Positions 45,929 to 60,594 are shown, counted from the first letter of the stretch. The stretch is DNA of 64,000 bases from Litomosoides sigmodontis (GCA_963070105.1 OY718805.1:7064001-7128000), one strand, 5' to 3'. The notes: generated by a model not told the origin, from the sequence alone. Translations and numbers: made by a program.

Positions 45929-48467
45929 ATGGATCTGATAGATCTATCAGAGGGTAAAGTGGTCAGCAAACGATGGGTTATCGATGAGAAATTAGGTGAA
46001 GGTTCATGTGCTACCGTATACAAAGTTCACGATATGAATGATACACGAGTGAAAGCTGCCCTTAAAGTATGTCAATTAAACCACAACTTTCACAGCTTAG
46101 AGCAACTCCAGGAACAACACCATATCTTCCCTCTTATTTTAGTCTAAATTCTTTACTATCTGATATAAATTACGATTACAAGTCTGTAAGTGAAGTAGGA
46201 AAAAAGATCATAACAGTAATTTCAAAGTTCATACATATTATATCATTAATCTCGAAGTTATCATCGCTATCCAAATCATTTTGTCAAGCACTAGGATTTC
46301 AGCTTCAGATAATCCCACCAAAAGTTAAGTTAATGTTATTAATAAAAGTCATCTTATCGAATATCAAAGAACCACAGGAGCTTTTTAATCACTATTGCTG
46401 CAACGTCACCATTAACTATGAATACCTCTTTTGATTAAAATTTTTACCTCAAAAGAGAATCAACATGTAGTGAGGTTGGACAGTACTAGTTGTTATTCCA
46501 TTACTAGCATTGCCCGATGTACATTTTCAAACTTTGAAAAAAACAGGAATAGTAGTGTTCACGTCTATCTTATCGCACTTTTTTTTTTTTTTTTAACAAA
46601 CACATGATTCTGTAAGCTATTGTAAAATTATTCAATTAATGTACGTGGAATTACAGGTTGAAGCACGTTCAGGTGACAATTATGGTGTGTTGAAGAAGGA
46701 AGTAGCTGTTATGCGTAAGCTACAATGTCGAAGGCATACTGTTCGAGTAGCATACGCCGCACGTCGTGAATATGTAACCTTTTATCGCTCATTTTTAAAT
46801 GTTTCTCTCACTATGAACTCTTACTGAATACTTCTTCCCTAAGAAATCCAGGACACCTGACCACATGACGGATGGGTAATATCAAAGAAATAGTGACGCA
46901 TATTTCTAGAATGTAAGCTTCAGCATTGCACGTCACAGTGATGTTGCGTGTGGGAAGGCAATCAGTGAAATGCAACGGTTTAATGATTACCGTCTCGATT
47001 TCTTTATATGTGCACTCATCTCTACCCAACATATACCCTATCCTAGTACTCATAAAGGTGAACTGTATGAATAGAGTAATCTGATTAATTACCATTTTTT
47101 CTTAGTATCGAGCTAAGCCATATCGCTTGTTAAAATGATTATCACTGTTTTGATGAAAATAGAATTGCAGTATTCATACGTCGTAATGTCACTCATGGGG
47201 CCAAATTTAGTGCAACTAAAAAAAAGGTGCGAGGTGAACACATTTACTGCTGGAACAACAAATCGGATCGGAGTTCATGCACTATATGCTATAAAACAGT
47301 TACATGAAATTGGCTATGTACATCGAGATATCAAACCAGGTGACGAACTCTGACGACATTAATTATATCCTAAAAGTACCACCAAGTAGGATGGAATATT
47401 TGTGTCTCTGCAACATAGAAAAGCATAGAGTAACACAAAGGCAAATGTTTTCAAAACTTCTTTCCTTTCACAGCAAATATGGTTATTGGACGACACGGCC
47501 CTGAAGCACGCATTATTTACCTCATTGATTACGGTATGGCACGAGAATATGCAGTTTGGGAAGAAGGTTACGCACGAATTAGACGGAAGCGTGAACATGT
47601 TCTCATGAGGGGTACAACAAGGTATCCTTCAAGCTTTTTTTAGGGCGACACTTCAGCAAACTAGGCCACTAATCTCTGTGACCATACCCATTACTTTTTA
47701 TCCGCTCCTGTTTCCTTCAGCTTTATGCTTTACAGATTTGTTGTTTAATGTAGCGATCTGAATTCAGGTATTGTTCGCCAGCGGTCCATGCTCGCATGGA
47801 GCAAGGAAGAAAGGATGATTTATGGTCGCTGGTTTATGTCCTTGTTGAATTGCATGCCGGATTGCCGTGGCGAGGTATCACTGTACGTATTTCATGTTTT
47901 TTTAACGCCGTTCGAATATAAGTTCCTCAAGAAGTGGAAGAGTATCAAAACAATGTTTCCATAAAGTTTGCATGAATTACTTACGTCATAGAGTCATAGG
48001 AAAAAGAAGTGGGCATAATGAAGGATAAAATAACGGACGAAGTATTGATGGCAGATTGTCCACCGGAATGGATCCATATAATGAAGTATATACGGACACT
48101 AACTTATGAATCAAGACCCGATTACAAGAAAATTTATGATCTGTTAATCAGTTGCATGAAGCGGCTCAGTGTTTCCTTTTCCGATCCATATGACTGGGAA
48201 ACCAATTTTTCTTCAAAGGTGAAAACTTAAACTTTTCCAATCGAACATATCTCATGAAAATTTCCCATAGCAATGATATGCTAGTATTTTTAGCCGCCGC
48301 TTTTTTTTCAGTCATCTCAGACCACACCTATAACCACAACTGAAAGAACAGCGACAGTCAACGCAGACAGATCGCAAAACCCAAAATTCATCAATAACAG
48401 GCAGCTGTACGACTTTCCGCCTACCACGGATCCTAAAGAATTCGAGTGCAATGATATTGGGATATAA
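45929..48467 (+). CDS. Tau-tubulin kinase-like protein kinase (CK1 superfamily, about 353 aa)
   Basis: Seven in-phase exons: 45929-46066, 46657-46773, 47171-47339, 47474-47621, 47768-47882, 48000-48218 and 48312-48467. Seen: glycine-rich loop LGEGSCATVY (22-31), ATP-binding Lys46 in AALKVEA, EVAVMRKLQ for helix C, YVVMSLMGPNL hinge as in TTBK, catalytic HRDIKPANMVIG (136 on), metal-binding DYG at 160-162 in place of DFG, RGTTRYCSP activation segment, GRKDDLWSLVYVLVELHAGLPWR, and the TTBK-type end of the domain (RPDYKKIYDLL, DPYDWE). A Thr/Pro-rich tail ends in EFECNDIGI. This family is greatly expanded in nematodes, often in the germ line (family knowledge). The key catalytic residues are all present, so an active kinase is likely. 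Confidence 0.92.
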
Positions 48468-49809
48468 CCAGGAAATATAATTGCAAAATTTGTTAAAATT
48501 CATTATGTGTTTCAATTAAAAATTATGAAATTACCTATGAATCGAGCAGTAAATTGGTTTGCGAGCTGCTCTGACTAAAATGCCATGGATTGCCGCGAAA
48601 AAATGCTTTAAATTTTCAAATGACTGGAAGAAGCACACAAAAAACAGCAGTTATTTAAATGTGTACAGTTAGTTATTTTAAATACGGGCGAGCAATGAAT
48701 TCAAGTTATATTTTTCTATTGTAAAGGTGGAGGTGGAAAAAATTCGAAGTCAACGGAATCAAGTATTCAGAGTAGCCTCTCAAATTATTTATCATTTCAA
48801 CTCCTTTCTTCGTTGCCACTACGCTTGAAATCACTTAACTAGTGCGACAACTTCTGCGATATCTCATTCTATTTCTATTACCATGCGAGTCCACTAGTGC
48901 TCATACCCGCGTAAAGAACGGCCTAGTCTCTTCCGACTGCTACAGGCCCTTAGCAAAGAGAAATGAAAGTACAGTTGATTTAACGCGACCTTTCGAAAGA
49001 CACGATCTAAATGAAGCAATAAATATTAACCTAAAGTTCACCGATCGCTAAAACTGGGAAGTTCAACGGTAACCGCACAACAACGCCGCGTGCTCAAATG
49101 ACAGATGCGTACGACACTTCCGTTTCATTTGGATTCCAGTCAAAATTGCACAAAACTGTCTGCTCGCTTTGATCCTACCACTTCTCGGTCTGCCTGGCTG
49201 TCATTTCCGATTTTTTGGGTGGCATTAGCTTGTTTGTAGTGAGGTGCAGCACACTCTTCTCGTACTCCTCCGGTCCCTCTGATTATGTTCAATTACACGT
49301 TGACCGTAGAAAACCACGGAGAGATTTCGTCAACTGTTGTTGCTGCTCCTGATGTTTTAGATTTCCAGTTACTTCGTAGTGCTTAGTGCTTTTAACTTAC
49401 GGCATTGTATATATGAATACTGTGTTATCTGTTCCGTTTAGTACTTTAATATGATATGGCTAAAGGCTAATCGTTTCTTTTAATACTTCATTGCTCTCAA
49501 TTCGGCAGTTACGTACGTGATAAACATATGCCATGAAACTACCTTCTTCCAACTATCAAATTCATAAGCATCATTACAGCGTCAATGCTACCGAAAAGAT
49601 TTATTCTGATTTAGTGAGGACTGTGTGAATAAAATCAGGCGGTCTTAGTACGCGACCGAGTTACCTATTATTTCTGGTTGGCCAGTGATTTAAGGGATAT
49701 TTGACAATGTTAATGGAGGAGCCTGATTGTTCGCGGGCTTATTTCTACCTAGAATTTACATAATAATTGGTTTACTTATTTTTTCCAGGTAAGGTTAGCG
49801 GCGTCTGTC
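48468..49809. other. Upstream region of MTR4
   Basis: About 1.3 kb without a supported gene. The part around 48880-49330 is less AT-rich than the surroundings, as expected for a promoter. TTTTTTCCAG ends at 49788, 21 bp before the MTR4 ATG: a likely spliced-leader acceptor. Confidence 0.45.
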
Positions 49810-52800
49810 ATGGACGATGATATGGAAATGTTCGATGTTTTCACAGAAGGTTCAGTAACGTCAGGTGATATTGCAGGGAAGGAACCGATGAGCAGTTCTG
49901 TTCAAAGGGCAGAAGTAATTCGTTCTTCCAAATTTTCTAACTTATGTTTTTATGAAATTGATCTTGATTTATTTAGATTAAATATTGTTAAAGCAACTTC
50001 GTTCAGATATTTTGTTGTAATATTTTAGTGGTATTGCTATTTAACTTTCTCGTATTACATGATTTAATGTGTTTTCAAAAAATACTGTGTTTAGATGAAT
50101 AAGAGGAAACAAAAGGAAGCTCGTGAACGAGCCAACCATTTACTAGGACAGTTAACGAAAGGCAGCACCACAAATAAAGATGTTGGGGGGACGGCATCTA
50201 GCGATGATGGTGATGATGCAGACGACAGTGATACGGGTATTGTTACGTTGGTTGTTCAATAAATTTTATTGACTTTTATGTCTATCGAGAATTCCCTCTT
50301 ACAGTACTAACTGGGGGCTTATTTCTAGGAGTATTGTCAAAAAAGTTGAAAACAGAGAGCGCTGCAGAGGAGCTTCCTGGTTTAGCTTCCCACCCACGAA
50401 ACAATATCAAAACTGTCGAAAGTGAAGGAAATTGTTCGCATGAGGTAGTTTCATGGTCATTTGAAGTACGTTTCTGTCGTTTTTCCACTTACTTAGTTAC
50501 ATTTTTAGGTCGTCCTACCACCGAATATGGAATATGTACCACTGAAACCACGTACAACAGCTCCAGCCAAGATGTATGAATTCCAGTTAGATGCATTTCA
50601 AAGGGAAGCAATCACCTGTATTGACAACAGTCATTCCGTTCTTGTATCGGCTCATACTTCAGCTGGAAAAACCGTTGTTGCATTGTAAGTCTTTTGAAGT
50701 TATGTCAGTGCAGGTTATTTTGCAAGCACTAGCTTGCAAAATAAAAAAAAAGAAACGAAATGTATAGCAAGTAAAATTTTCGAGTTTTTTTATATTGCAC
50801 ATGATTTCATGGAATTTTTTTTTGCATGCTAATTTAGATCAGTTTTTTAGACTGTGCAGACAAGTTATAAAATGAAGTTGACGCGTTAAGGAAACATACA
50901 TTGTGTCAGGTTGTGAACACAATGCCAGGCAACATAAAGTGCGCTAATCCTACCATTTAGATACGCAATAGCGATGTCTCTACGTGATAAGCAACGTGTT
51001 ATATATACATCGCCTATTAAAGCGTTATCTAATCAGAAATATCGAGAATTGGAAGAGGAATTTGGTGTAAGTTTTTCTTAAATTACTTATTTCCTATTCA
51101 CATCATGAAAACCCTTCATGCAAATTCAGAATTTTAGGACGTAGGTTTGATGACTGGTGACAATACACTGAATCCTGACGCTTCTTGCATTGTTATGACA
51201 ACAGAAATTCTGAGGTCAATGTTATATCGTGGATCGGAAATTATGAGGGAAGTAGGATGGGTTATTTTCGATGAGATTCATTATATGCGTGATAAAGGTT
51301 ATAATTTTCAAAAACTCTACGTTTATAAGTTTCGGGCTAGTTTGCACTGAGGATTCTCCTCATTAAATGTCGTATTCAAAAATGGACTTCGTAAGAAGAG
51401 ATTAGTACATAAAGTCTGGATAAGTCATTGGAAGATCACGTTTTAAAAAACTGCGTATGATGTTTATTTTGTAGAACGTGGTGTTGTTTGGGAAGAAACA
51501 ATTATTTTACTACCTGATACCGTGCACTATGTTTTTCTTTCTGCCACAATTCCAAATGCAAGGCAGTTTGCAGGTCAGTTTTACTAAAAATGTAGTACTT
51601 TAAAAGAAGAATGAGGTATTAGTTTGGTAATATTTTTCTTTTTGATGATTTTTCAGACTGGGTAGTTTATCTTCACGACCAGCCAGTTCATGTCATATAT
51701 ACCGACTATCGTCCAGTTCCCTTGCAGCATTTCATATATCCAGCCGGTGGTTCAGGTCTGTACGAAGTTGTAAATATGCAGGTATATTTAGGAATTCATG
51801 TATATATTTAAATCATTTTTGAAATTTGTTGTCTTTTCTGTAATCATTCAACTGAGTGTTTTTTCGCAATTTCTTGCCTCCTAATGTTTGTTATAGTTTT
51901 TTTTCTCAAAGCTTATGTATTTTTATAGTTTTGTTTTTGTGCTAGTATAATGATTTTTCACTATTTCTGAGGTTGAAAAATCATAGGGCATCTTCCGAGA
52001 GGATAAATTTACTGAAGCAATGAATGTACTGTCGCAAGTAGGAGATGCAGGACAGGGTGGAATCAGCAGAGGGAAGAAGGGAGGAACATCAGGTAATTTT
52101 ACTCGTCAATATTTCAAGCTATTTTTTGATTTTGTGGTTATGATCCTTGTTATTTGTTTCTATTTCTTTGTAGCGTTTTAAAATTAAATGTCAGAAGAGT
52201 AATCGATGGTATGTTTGCTATTTTACATAATGTCTCTATTTTTCTTTCATCTCCGATTTAACAACCACGTAGCATTCATGAGATGAATTTCCCAAAGTTT
52301 CAGATTTGACTACGAATTGTGTGTTTTGAAAATAGATTCATCTTTGTAGGAGTACCTCATGTGGTGAACATAATACGGACGCTTAAGGAGCGTGATATGA
52401 TTCCAGTTATTATTTTCTCATTCAGCCGAAAAGAATGCGAAGCATACGCAATGCAAATGACAAATTTGGATTTCAATTCAGGTGGATTTTTTCCCCTTTT
52501 TTCGAAAAAATTTTAGCTTCAGTGTTTACCAGTAATATTTATGCAATATTTAGAAGAGGAAAAGGTAGAGGTGAAGGAAATATTTGTCAATGCAATTAGT
52601 TTATTATCCGAAGAAGACAGTAAACTACCTGAAATTGGACGTGTTCTACCGCTACTGTTGCGTGGTATTGGAGTGCACCATTCTGGTCTATTGCCAATTG
52701 TTAAGGAAGTGATCGAGATTTTGTTCGGAGAGGGTTTGATCAAGGTAAGTAGCTTGGCAATTAAAAATTTGTCTTCTGTAAGTTTTTTGAAGTCTGAAGC

Positions 52801-55800
52801 ATAAGGCAGAAACTAAGCTGTATACGAATGAAAGCATTTTGCAGACCTTATTTGCTACTGAAACTTTTTCTATGGGTCTAAATATGCCTGCTCGAACAGT
52901 ACTATTCACATCGGCAAGAAAATTCGATGGAAAGGATTACCGGTTTGTCCTAGAAGTTGTTTTTTTTGTTTATATATTTGGTGTTTTATTTGGTGTTTGT
53001 TTTGTACTTTACAAATATATGATTTGAATTGTGTAGTATCTACCACGGTTTATACGCACGTTTAGTCGTTGAATTAGAAATCGTGCGACGAACATGTGTT
53101 TTAAGTGCTATATGTTGCTCTGTTGAGGTTATTGCGCGGATAGCATGCTCATTCATCCAGACACAGTTAAATGAATACAGATGGTGTTTGTAATACTTCT
53201 TTTATTTTTACGAAAACTCTATGTTTTCAGGTGGATTACATCGGGTGAATATATTCAGATGAGTGGAAGAGCTGGACGCCGAGGTAAAGACGATCGTGGC
53301 CTTGTGATACTAATGGTTGACCAACAGATGGGGCAAGATATAGCTAAACAGATTATTAAAGGTTAAATATTCGTGTAAGAATCCTGTTTCATTACAAATA
53401 AATTGTGTTTTTTTCCACTAATTTTTTTTTTGTAATTTAGGCGCACCAGATCCACTTAACTCGCAGTTTCGGTTGACTTATAATATGGTTCTGAACCTAC
53501 TTCGAGTTGAAGGGATTAATCCTGAATTCATGCTAGAAAATTCATTTTATCAATTCCAGAATTATGACGCTCTGCCACAACTTTACGCGAGTTCGTTATA
53601 ATATTTGTTGATAATTAGTACTTTATATGAATTGCTGTAGTTTCGATTTACGTACTAATCGTTAAATTCGCAGATGTGGAAAGAAAGAAGAAAGAGCTTA
53701 GTGACCATAAAATTGAAAAGGAAGTAGAAATATCCGGTTATTATCAAATGGAGAAACAGATTGATGTATTGAAAGAATCTGTGAAAGAAGTCGTCACGAA
53801 GCCGAAACATCTTGTGCCCTTTCTGCAAGCTGGACGCTTGCTTCATGTTTGTTTCTTCGAAATCGTATTTCTCTCTATTTTCCATCAATTTTGAATTGAA
53901 ATCATGAAATGTTTATTAACATTTATATGGATTTTCAGATAGTTTCAAGCGGTAAAGATTTTGGGTGGGCCGCTCTGTTGGACTTCCATAAGAAAGCGAA
54001 CCCTGTCGATCCTCTTGGTTTGGATGTGATGTACGTACTAGACGTATTGTTGTTATTGTCTGCAGAAAGCGTAAAAAATTTGTCAGATATCGCACAGCTT
54101 CGACCACCTAATGAAAATGACAAGGGAGTTGTAGAGGTCATTATTTCATCTTATTAATTTTTATCACTTCCCTAAAATTTATTGGATTGAGCCAAAACTT
54201 CTTTTCGAGCCTCGGTATTAAGAATGAATTAAAATGTAAATTTAGGTTATATCTGTTGCTATCAGTTGTGTGTCTGAAATAAGTGCAGCTCGGATAAAGT
54301 TACCGCAAAATCTGAAAACGTATGAAGGAAAACAAAGTACTGGTCGCGTTATAAAAGTAATTATTTGTAATTCCAATTCTGAAATAAATCTCATCCGTCG
54401 TTGTTTTATTTTCCATATTTTATTTACCACATTTCAGGAAGTTTTGAAGAGGTTCAACGGAATTATGCCTTTGCTTGATCCGCTAAACGATATGAAAATA
54501 AATGATTCAGTGCTACAGGAAAATATTGTTAAATTGCAAGCACTGGAAAAACGGAAGGATAACCATCCGTTGAGGTATGTTTGCCTTAGTTTAATATTTA
54601 GATAGCACTGATACTTCACTTTTTAACTAATGGAATAAGTTCAGGACGAACAGTAAATTCGATGAAATCTACAAGAATTATGAAAAGAAGCTAGAATTGG
54701 AAGCTGAACTAAAAGTGGCAAAAGCTGAGCTAAAGAAAGCTCAAAGTTTATTGCAGTTAGATGAATTGAAATGTCGCAAGCGTGTGCTTCGAAGACTGCA
54801 ATACTGCGACGAGAATGATGTTATTACACAAAAGGTTAAGAATGCAGTTATTGGTGAAAGTACTTAGCATACATTTGTAGGATGTCAAAATAAAATACTT
54901 CCTTCATTATTCTTGTCTTTATTACGCTCATTAAAATTGCAGCGTATAAGCTATTGCTGTTTTTTTTTTCACAATGATTGAGCTGAGTTAAATAAAACCA
55001 TGATTTTTATTTCTTATTTACCAGCGTTTGAAGTAAATTATTTCGGGCAGAATATTTATTTCCGTGAATTTCAGGGGCGTGTTTCGTGTGAAGTGAGTGC
55101 TGCAGATGAACTGATGCTAACGGAAATGTTGTTTGGTGGCATATTCACAGATCTTGCTACTCCGCAATTAGCAGCTTTGCTCTCGTGTTTTGTGTTTGAA
55201 GAAAAAGCAGGAGGAACAAAGTTGGCAGACGATCTCAGTGGTTGTTTGAGAGCAATGCAAGTGAGTGATTTTATTATTTTACGTTGAAATCAATGAATAC
55301 TTTTTGCCTACGTTCACCTATTAAGTAAGTCTTATGCTAACAATTACTATTTGGTTCTATTGCATCAAGTTCTCGCTTTTTAACTTTAACTGATGTATGG
55401 ACTGTTACCAAACCATCGTAAGACAAAGAGTAGGCCACGCTTTAACAAGTAACATTTTATTTCTACGCATTATTTCTATGTATGTGAATTTAATATGCTT
55501 TTTTTCAATTTATATAGCTTAAGGCGAGTAACAATTTTTCACCTTAAAAGCACCTCAGGAGTACGCGAAACGCATTGCGAGAGTGACAAAAGAATCAAAA
55601 CTTGAAATTGATGAGGAGAAGTATGTCGAATCGTTTAAGCCTCATTTAATGGATGTAGTTCATGCATGGTGCACTGGTGCATCTTTCGCTGAAATTTTAA
55701 AGAAAACAGATATATTTGAAGGTATCTGATTTCAACTATATATATGTAGTGTTTGCATACGCAGAAGCTACTTAGATTTCGATTCTTCTGAACCTTTTCC

Positions 55801-55993
55801 TTCATTATTTCCGAACACATTTAACGAAATTATAGGGTCAATAATTCGCTGCATGAGGCGTTTGGAAGAATTGCTGCGTGAAATGGTGGGTGCTTCAAAA
55901 GCAATAGGAAATAGTGACCTGGAAACACGTTTTGAAGAAGCACGAGTACTTCTGAAGCGCGATATCGTTTTTACTGCTTCATTATATTTATAA
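49810..55993 (+). CDS. mtr-4: MTR4/MTREX, exosome-associated DExH RNA helicase (about 1050 aa)
   Basis: Twenty-two in-phase exons: 49810-49914, 50095-50236, 50329-50444, 50509-50684, 50961-51066, 51138-51297, 51475-51573, 51657-51781, 51987-52092, 52350-52481, 52554-52744, 52845-52942, 53231-53361, 53441-53590, 53674-53846, 53939-54136, 54246-54356, 54438-54574, 54645-54834, 55075-55260, 55559-55721 and 55836-55993. MTR4 unwinds nuclear RNA and feeds it to the exosome. Seen: Walker A AHTSAGKT (169-176), [17 protein letters not shown] box (260-263), SAT (291-293), [33 protein letters not shown] (528-537), the arch region, [24 protein letters not shown], and the C-terminal [14 protein letters not shown]...[14 protein letters not shown]4 rather than SKI2: the sequence follows human MTREX (1042 aa) throughout, including the arch and the C-terminal end. 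Confidence 0.97.
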
Positions 55994-57835
55994 ATTAGTT
56001 TCTGCAAAAATTATGTGTATCTAATGCATTTTATCGTTCCACATTAACACGTGTTCTTGTTTTTGCAATGCTTTTCTAAAGTGTTTACTTTACTGTAGGA
56101 CAGTTAGATAGAGTGGTCAAGATGACAGCTTATGGCAAAGCAGTTAAATCTTATTTCGTCCTTAAGATGATTGGAAAATCCTAGACTTTTGCTATGTGTA
56201 ACGGTATGAAAAGGAATTTGCAACAAATTCCGAGCTAATTTTTTGCATCTGTGTAAGTGATCTCATTGATATTAAGGTTTGTATGTGTTGTATCTGTTGT
56301 TAAATAGATCTGTTGCTAAAAAGATGAAAGAATTATATGAATTGGCCGACAGTGATATGTTTTCTCACTGTTCCATGTATGTTTATCACATTTAATCAGC
56401 TTAATGCTATGGGTTGCTCAAAAGCATAGGTCGAAAATGTTTGATGTATTGTTTTTCTTTTTTTTAGTTATAAATCTTCAGAAGACAACGGAATATTTTT
56501 AATGCTTCTTTATGCATGAGTTGAAATTTCTACTCTGTGTTCGAATAATATTTCTTTAATATTCGTCTTGTGAAACAAAATGCAGAGTGATGCGCTTAAC
56601 GGAATTTTGACAGATCTATCAGTAGTGTAGAGCGGCTGAACTACCATGAAGGGAATCACGAGGGTATTTGCGTGATATCCTTACTTAAGATTTAAACACT
56701 TTAAGTGTTTTTGTTATATTTGACGGACTGGGAGGTCATGAAGTCTTTATACTGAAAAATATAATCTACGCAGCGGAACTGACGAGAAAGTGGTTAGCAA
56801 TTAAGATTGAGTTATTGACATACAATCAGTCAGCGATTTGTATCCTGCTATGTTCAAGTTTTAGAAGTTCAATTATCAACATTGGTAAAACTGTGAGAAT
56901 TGGGGAGTAATTGCAAGTGAAGGTCGCTAACTCCTTAACGTCTTGCTACAGTTGCGTAAATGATTTTGAATTAATAATTGAGATGAGGTAAGATATCCAT
57001 TCGGGTAATGCATTTGGATTTTATAACTCACATGATGTTGAATTTTGAATTATTACATTGATTTGTCGCTATTTTAGACAAAATTCATGAATTGTAAAAT
57101 TGACGGAAGCATGCAGTGATTGATTACATATATGTGTAAAATATAACAAAGTTTCGTGTTATTTTGAAAATTATAAATTTGAAACTAACTTAATGAGTCT
57201 ATAGATTTCCTATGCAAAATCACTAAGAATTTGTTTGAGGAAATGAAGAAAGCGTTTGAAAGTACCCATAAATAATAAGTGCTCAGTGAGCGGTAAGGAC
57301 AAAAAGTTTTGAAGATTTTTGATGACAAATACAGGCAAACGGTTGGTGTTGTTTTTTGTTGCTGTTGGCGTCTATTAGTCTGCTTCGATGCGCTTATTGT
57401 GCAATAAACCTTGACGATCCGAGCAGCGATAGATTCGTCAACTTTCATTGAACGTTAACGATAAAGAAAGATTTCTGAAAAAGGACATCGTAACAATGTG
57501 TTCTGTGTGGAGCGTTGTTTACGTTAATAGATGGATTTATCACACCTTAACTTCCTCAACAAGCTATTGCTCATCGTTGTGGGACGTCATTGTTATTGTT
57601 AGCAGTTGGCAGTTGGAGTTGCACCTTTCTCAAAATCTCTCCCTAAATCATTGAAACTTCCCTCTCGGTTGTTTATCTTCCTGTAGGACGAATTTTAGTT
57701 TTGTTTTCATTGAAATACAGTCAGCAATGTTGGTAACCATGAAGTAATGAATAAATTAAACGCTTATTAAATTTTGTTGGTCTAATTTAAGATCCATCAT
57801 CTGACACGCATCCTTACGAAAACTCGAAATATTAC

Positions 57836-57932
57836 CTTTCCAAATTGATTGTCCATCTTCAACAACATGGTGAAAAGTGTTGTTAAATTGAGCGATTTGC
57901 GGGTCACATGAAGGATTATCGGACTGTTGAAA
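57836..57932 (-). other. Orphan exon-like sequence
   Basis: 97 bp on the minus strand flanked by a good acceptor (TTTCGCAG) and donor (AAAG/GTAATA). It reads FQQSDNPSCDPQIAQFNN... with protein-like composition. No partner exon was found; it could be a lone exon of an unseen gene, a pseudogene remnant or chance. Confidence 0.25.
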
Positions 57933-60525
57933 CTGCGAAACTAGCAAAGGCAGTTCAATTTTAATTTTTTATTTTGCTAGCAGATTTCCCTACCTTATTA
58001 TTTACACATTTTTGGACGAGAGAAGAAAGATGTATCGGCTGAAGAACAAATCCTTTATAATACTTAAATTCTTCAAATTATGGTTCAGAAAAATGGAGAA
58101 CTTTTCCAAGGCTAACAAAGGAGGGTCATTCTCAGCATTGCTTATCAGTTATCATTCCCACATCAATAAATGCTAAGGCTATTTATCTTTGCTTGATTTA
58201 TATTAGTTATGAAATACGTGCACGTCAAAATAAAATAATCATCGATCGTATGACGAGAATTCAACGAGAATAATTTCTATGAACGATGATTTTTTGCACT
58301 GAATTACTCGCTCATTGCCTATAAGATTGAAGGAACTATTAATTACTATTACCAAATGAATGATTGAATGAAATGAAAGGAGCCATACTTTTGGAAGCGA
58401 AATTGAAGGCAAGAAGGATTTCAACGAAAGTGGAAACGTTTAAGAAAAGTTTGAATGGCAGAAGAGAATGGATGAGAGAAACAGCTGAGTGACATTTACC
58501 TCTCTTAATTCAGAAATGCACTTTTGGTGATCTTTCTAGCAAAGATAATTAATTGCAGAAATTGATAATTTTATTGTCTTATATTTCTGTGTTATGCAAG
58601 GGAATGTTTATTGGAAAAAGCAAAAAGAATTGAATTCGTTAGTGATGGAAAAATTTACGGTACGAATTATTCAAGTCACGGAAATTACATGTCATACGAA
58701 CTTTAAAAGTAGAAAAGCAGTTTTCATAGAATATCCTGAATTTTAAGATGAGAATTTTTCCTTACGAATATCATATTACATAATTTCCAATCTACTGACA
58801 ATTCATTAAATATTTTCAGCAACATCATATTTTAAAATTTATCTATCGATTTTCCGCAAATCCACTATAATCAGTGTTAGGGCACTTATTTATTTATATT
58901 TGCCGATTTTTGTCATTTATTTTGCAACAGTTGAATTTTCTTCTTGAGCTATCACCGATGATTTAACATGGATAACGATGATTATTGTGACAATTGCGAT
59001 CACGTCTGATTATTCTAACGTGAGTGAGATGACAATATGACTAAATGTGGCAAGAAAGACCAGTTGAGTTCAAATTTCTGACTTCTAAGAAACACTGAAA
59101 TTAAATATTAAACTAATTGCAGCAATGTTATAGCTGTGAATTAGATGAGGGACGATAACTCACGGGGAAGTACGGAGATGAAAAAGAGGTCTTGCTGTTG
59201 TCAGTGACAACTCCGCGGGTGTTTCAATGTTGTGAAGATGGATGGATGGATCGTTTGAATTCTAACAGTTGGACCGAAACAATAGTGCGGGTGAAGGAAG
59301 GCTTCTCCTCACTACAGAGGTAGGTACCGCAATCACAACTAAATAATTCCTTTTATTTCTAATGCGGTTGAATTCTTTTTGAATCGAAGTCCTGCAGTGT
59401 GACGGAAGACGGATGAATGGACGGAGATGTACGTGGTGTTATCGAGAAGCTGACGTAATGAGTGAGTGACCTTCAAAAGTGATGAAACAAGCTCAAATTT
59501 ATTTTTATTGTATGTTTCCTTTTCCTGAATTCTCTTTTGATAATGCACATGATTGACCTGAAATGAATTCACTATAAGCAAGGAATGAATGTGAAGTAGG
59601 AACGAGTGTAATGTAGATTAACATTAAGGTTGTCAAAAACAGCGTAATACAAATGATCCAGAATTGGATATCATTCAATGATTTCACATCCGTACAAAAA
59701 CGATTCACTTCTTTTGTGTAAAAAAATAAACTAATTGTAAAAATTTATTCTTACAAAGAAATCTTGAAAACTTTGCAAGCAAGATTCTAAAAATTCAAAT
59801 ATTTTAAAATTTGCCAGTAGAAATAATAGTGTTAGCTGTTCAAATAAGAAAAAAAATAGAACTCAAGTAAATTTATAAAGATGGCTAATTTAATAATAAT
59901 AACTAATAATAATATATAACTTAACAACTAATTTATTTTTCCGATGAATATAATCTTAAACACTACTGATAGCGTTTCTATTTTATATTGAAATTGTTCA
60001 CTTTAAGATTAAGTTTTAATAAACTTATAAATTACTGTTGGTCATGTGCTATAGAATTTTCAATTACAGTATAAAAGGAATAAGAAGCTAATATTTTGTT
60101 GATTAACAGAGCAGTAACTAATATCATTCCTCTAAGAACTTTTTTTCATGGTTCATTTTTTTGTGTCAGAAATAAATGGGAAGGATTATTCATTTATATA
60201 CAAAACTTGAAGGGCCGAAAATAAAATTCTCTTTTTATCATTATGAGGTTAAGTTTAATTAACAATAAACCATTTGCGAAAGAATAAAAAAATCTAGCAA
60301 AAAAGAAAAATATGCACAAAATTGTTATTTATATATTTGCTGAATTTACTAGTTAATTGACTTGTATATTATTCGTTAGTTCAGTGGTTTATTTTTTAAT
60401 GTGCTAATTTATTGAGAATTGACTTTGTAAGTTAAAAGACTTATTAGTTAAAATTGTGGTACTAAATTACATACAGTTACTTTTATTTTTAAGCAAAATC
60501 CAAAAATTCCTACTTATGCTTTTGC

Positions 60526-60594
60526 TTTTAATTATTGCTCAACCAATATATGGTGTTATAATAACTAAATACATTGATTGAGCAATAATTAAAA
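60526..60594 (+). repeat. Inverted repeat / hairpin, 22-bp arms
   Basis: Left arm 60526-60547 (TTTTAATTATTGCTCAA then CCAAT) and right arm 60573-60594 are reverse complements with one mismatch, separated by 25 bp. Could be a small palindromic element or MITE remnant. Confidence 0.85.

Noticed and set aside
46069..46434. 121-codon plus-strand frame between kinase exons 1 and 2
   Set aside because: It lies in an intron, lacks kinase similarity and the flanking exons join in phase without it.
52943..53230. Stem-rich stretch in an MTR4 intron that might be an H/ACA snoRNA
   Set aside because: I could not fit a proper H box and ACA tail with two hairpins; a structure search would be needed.
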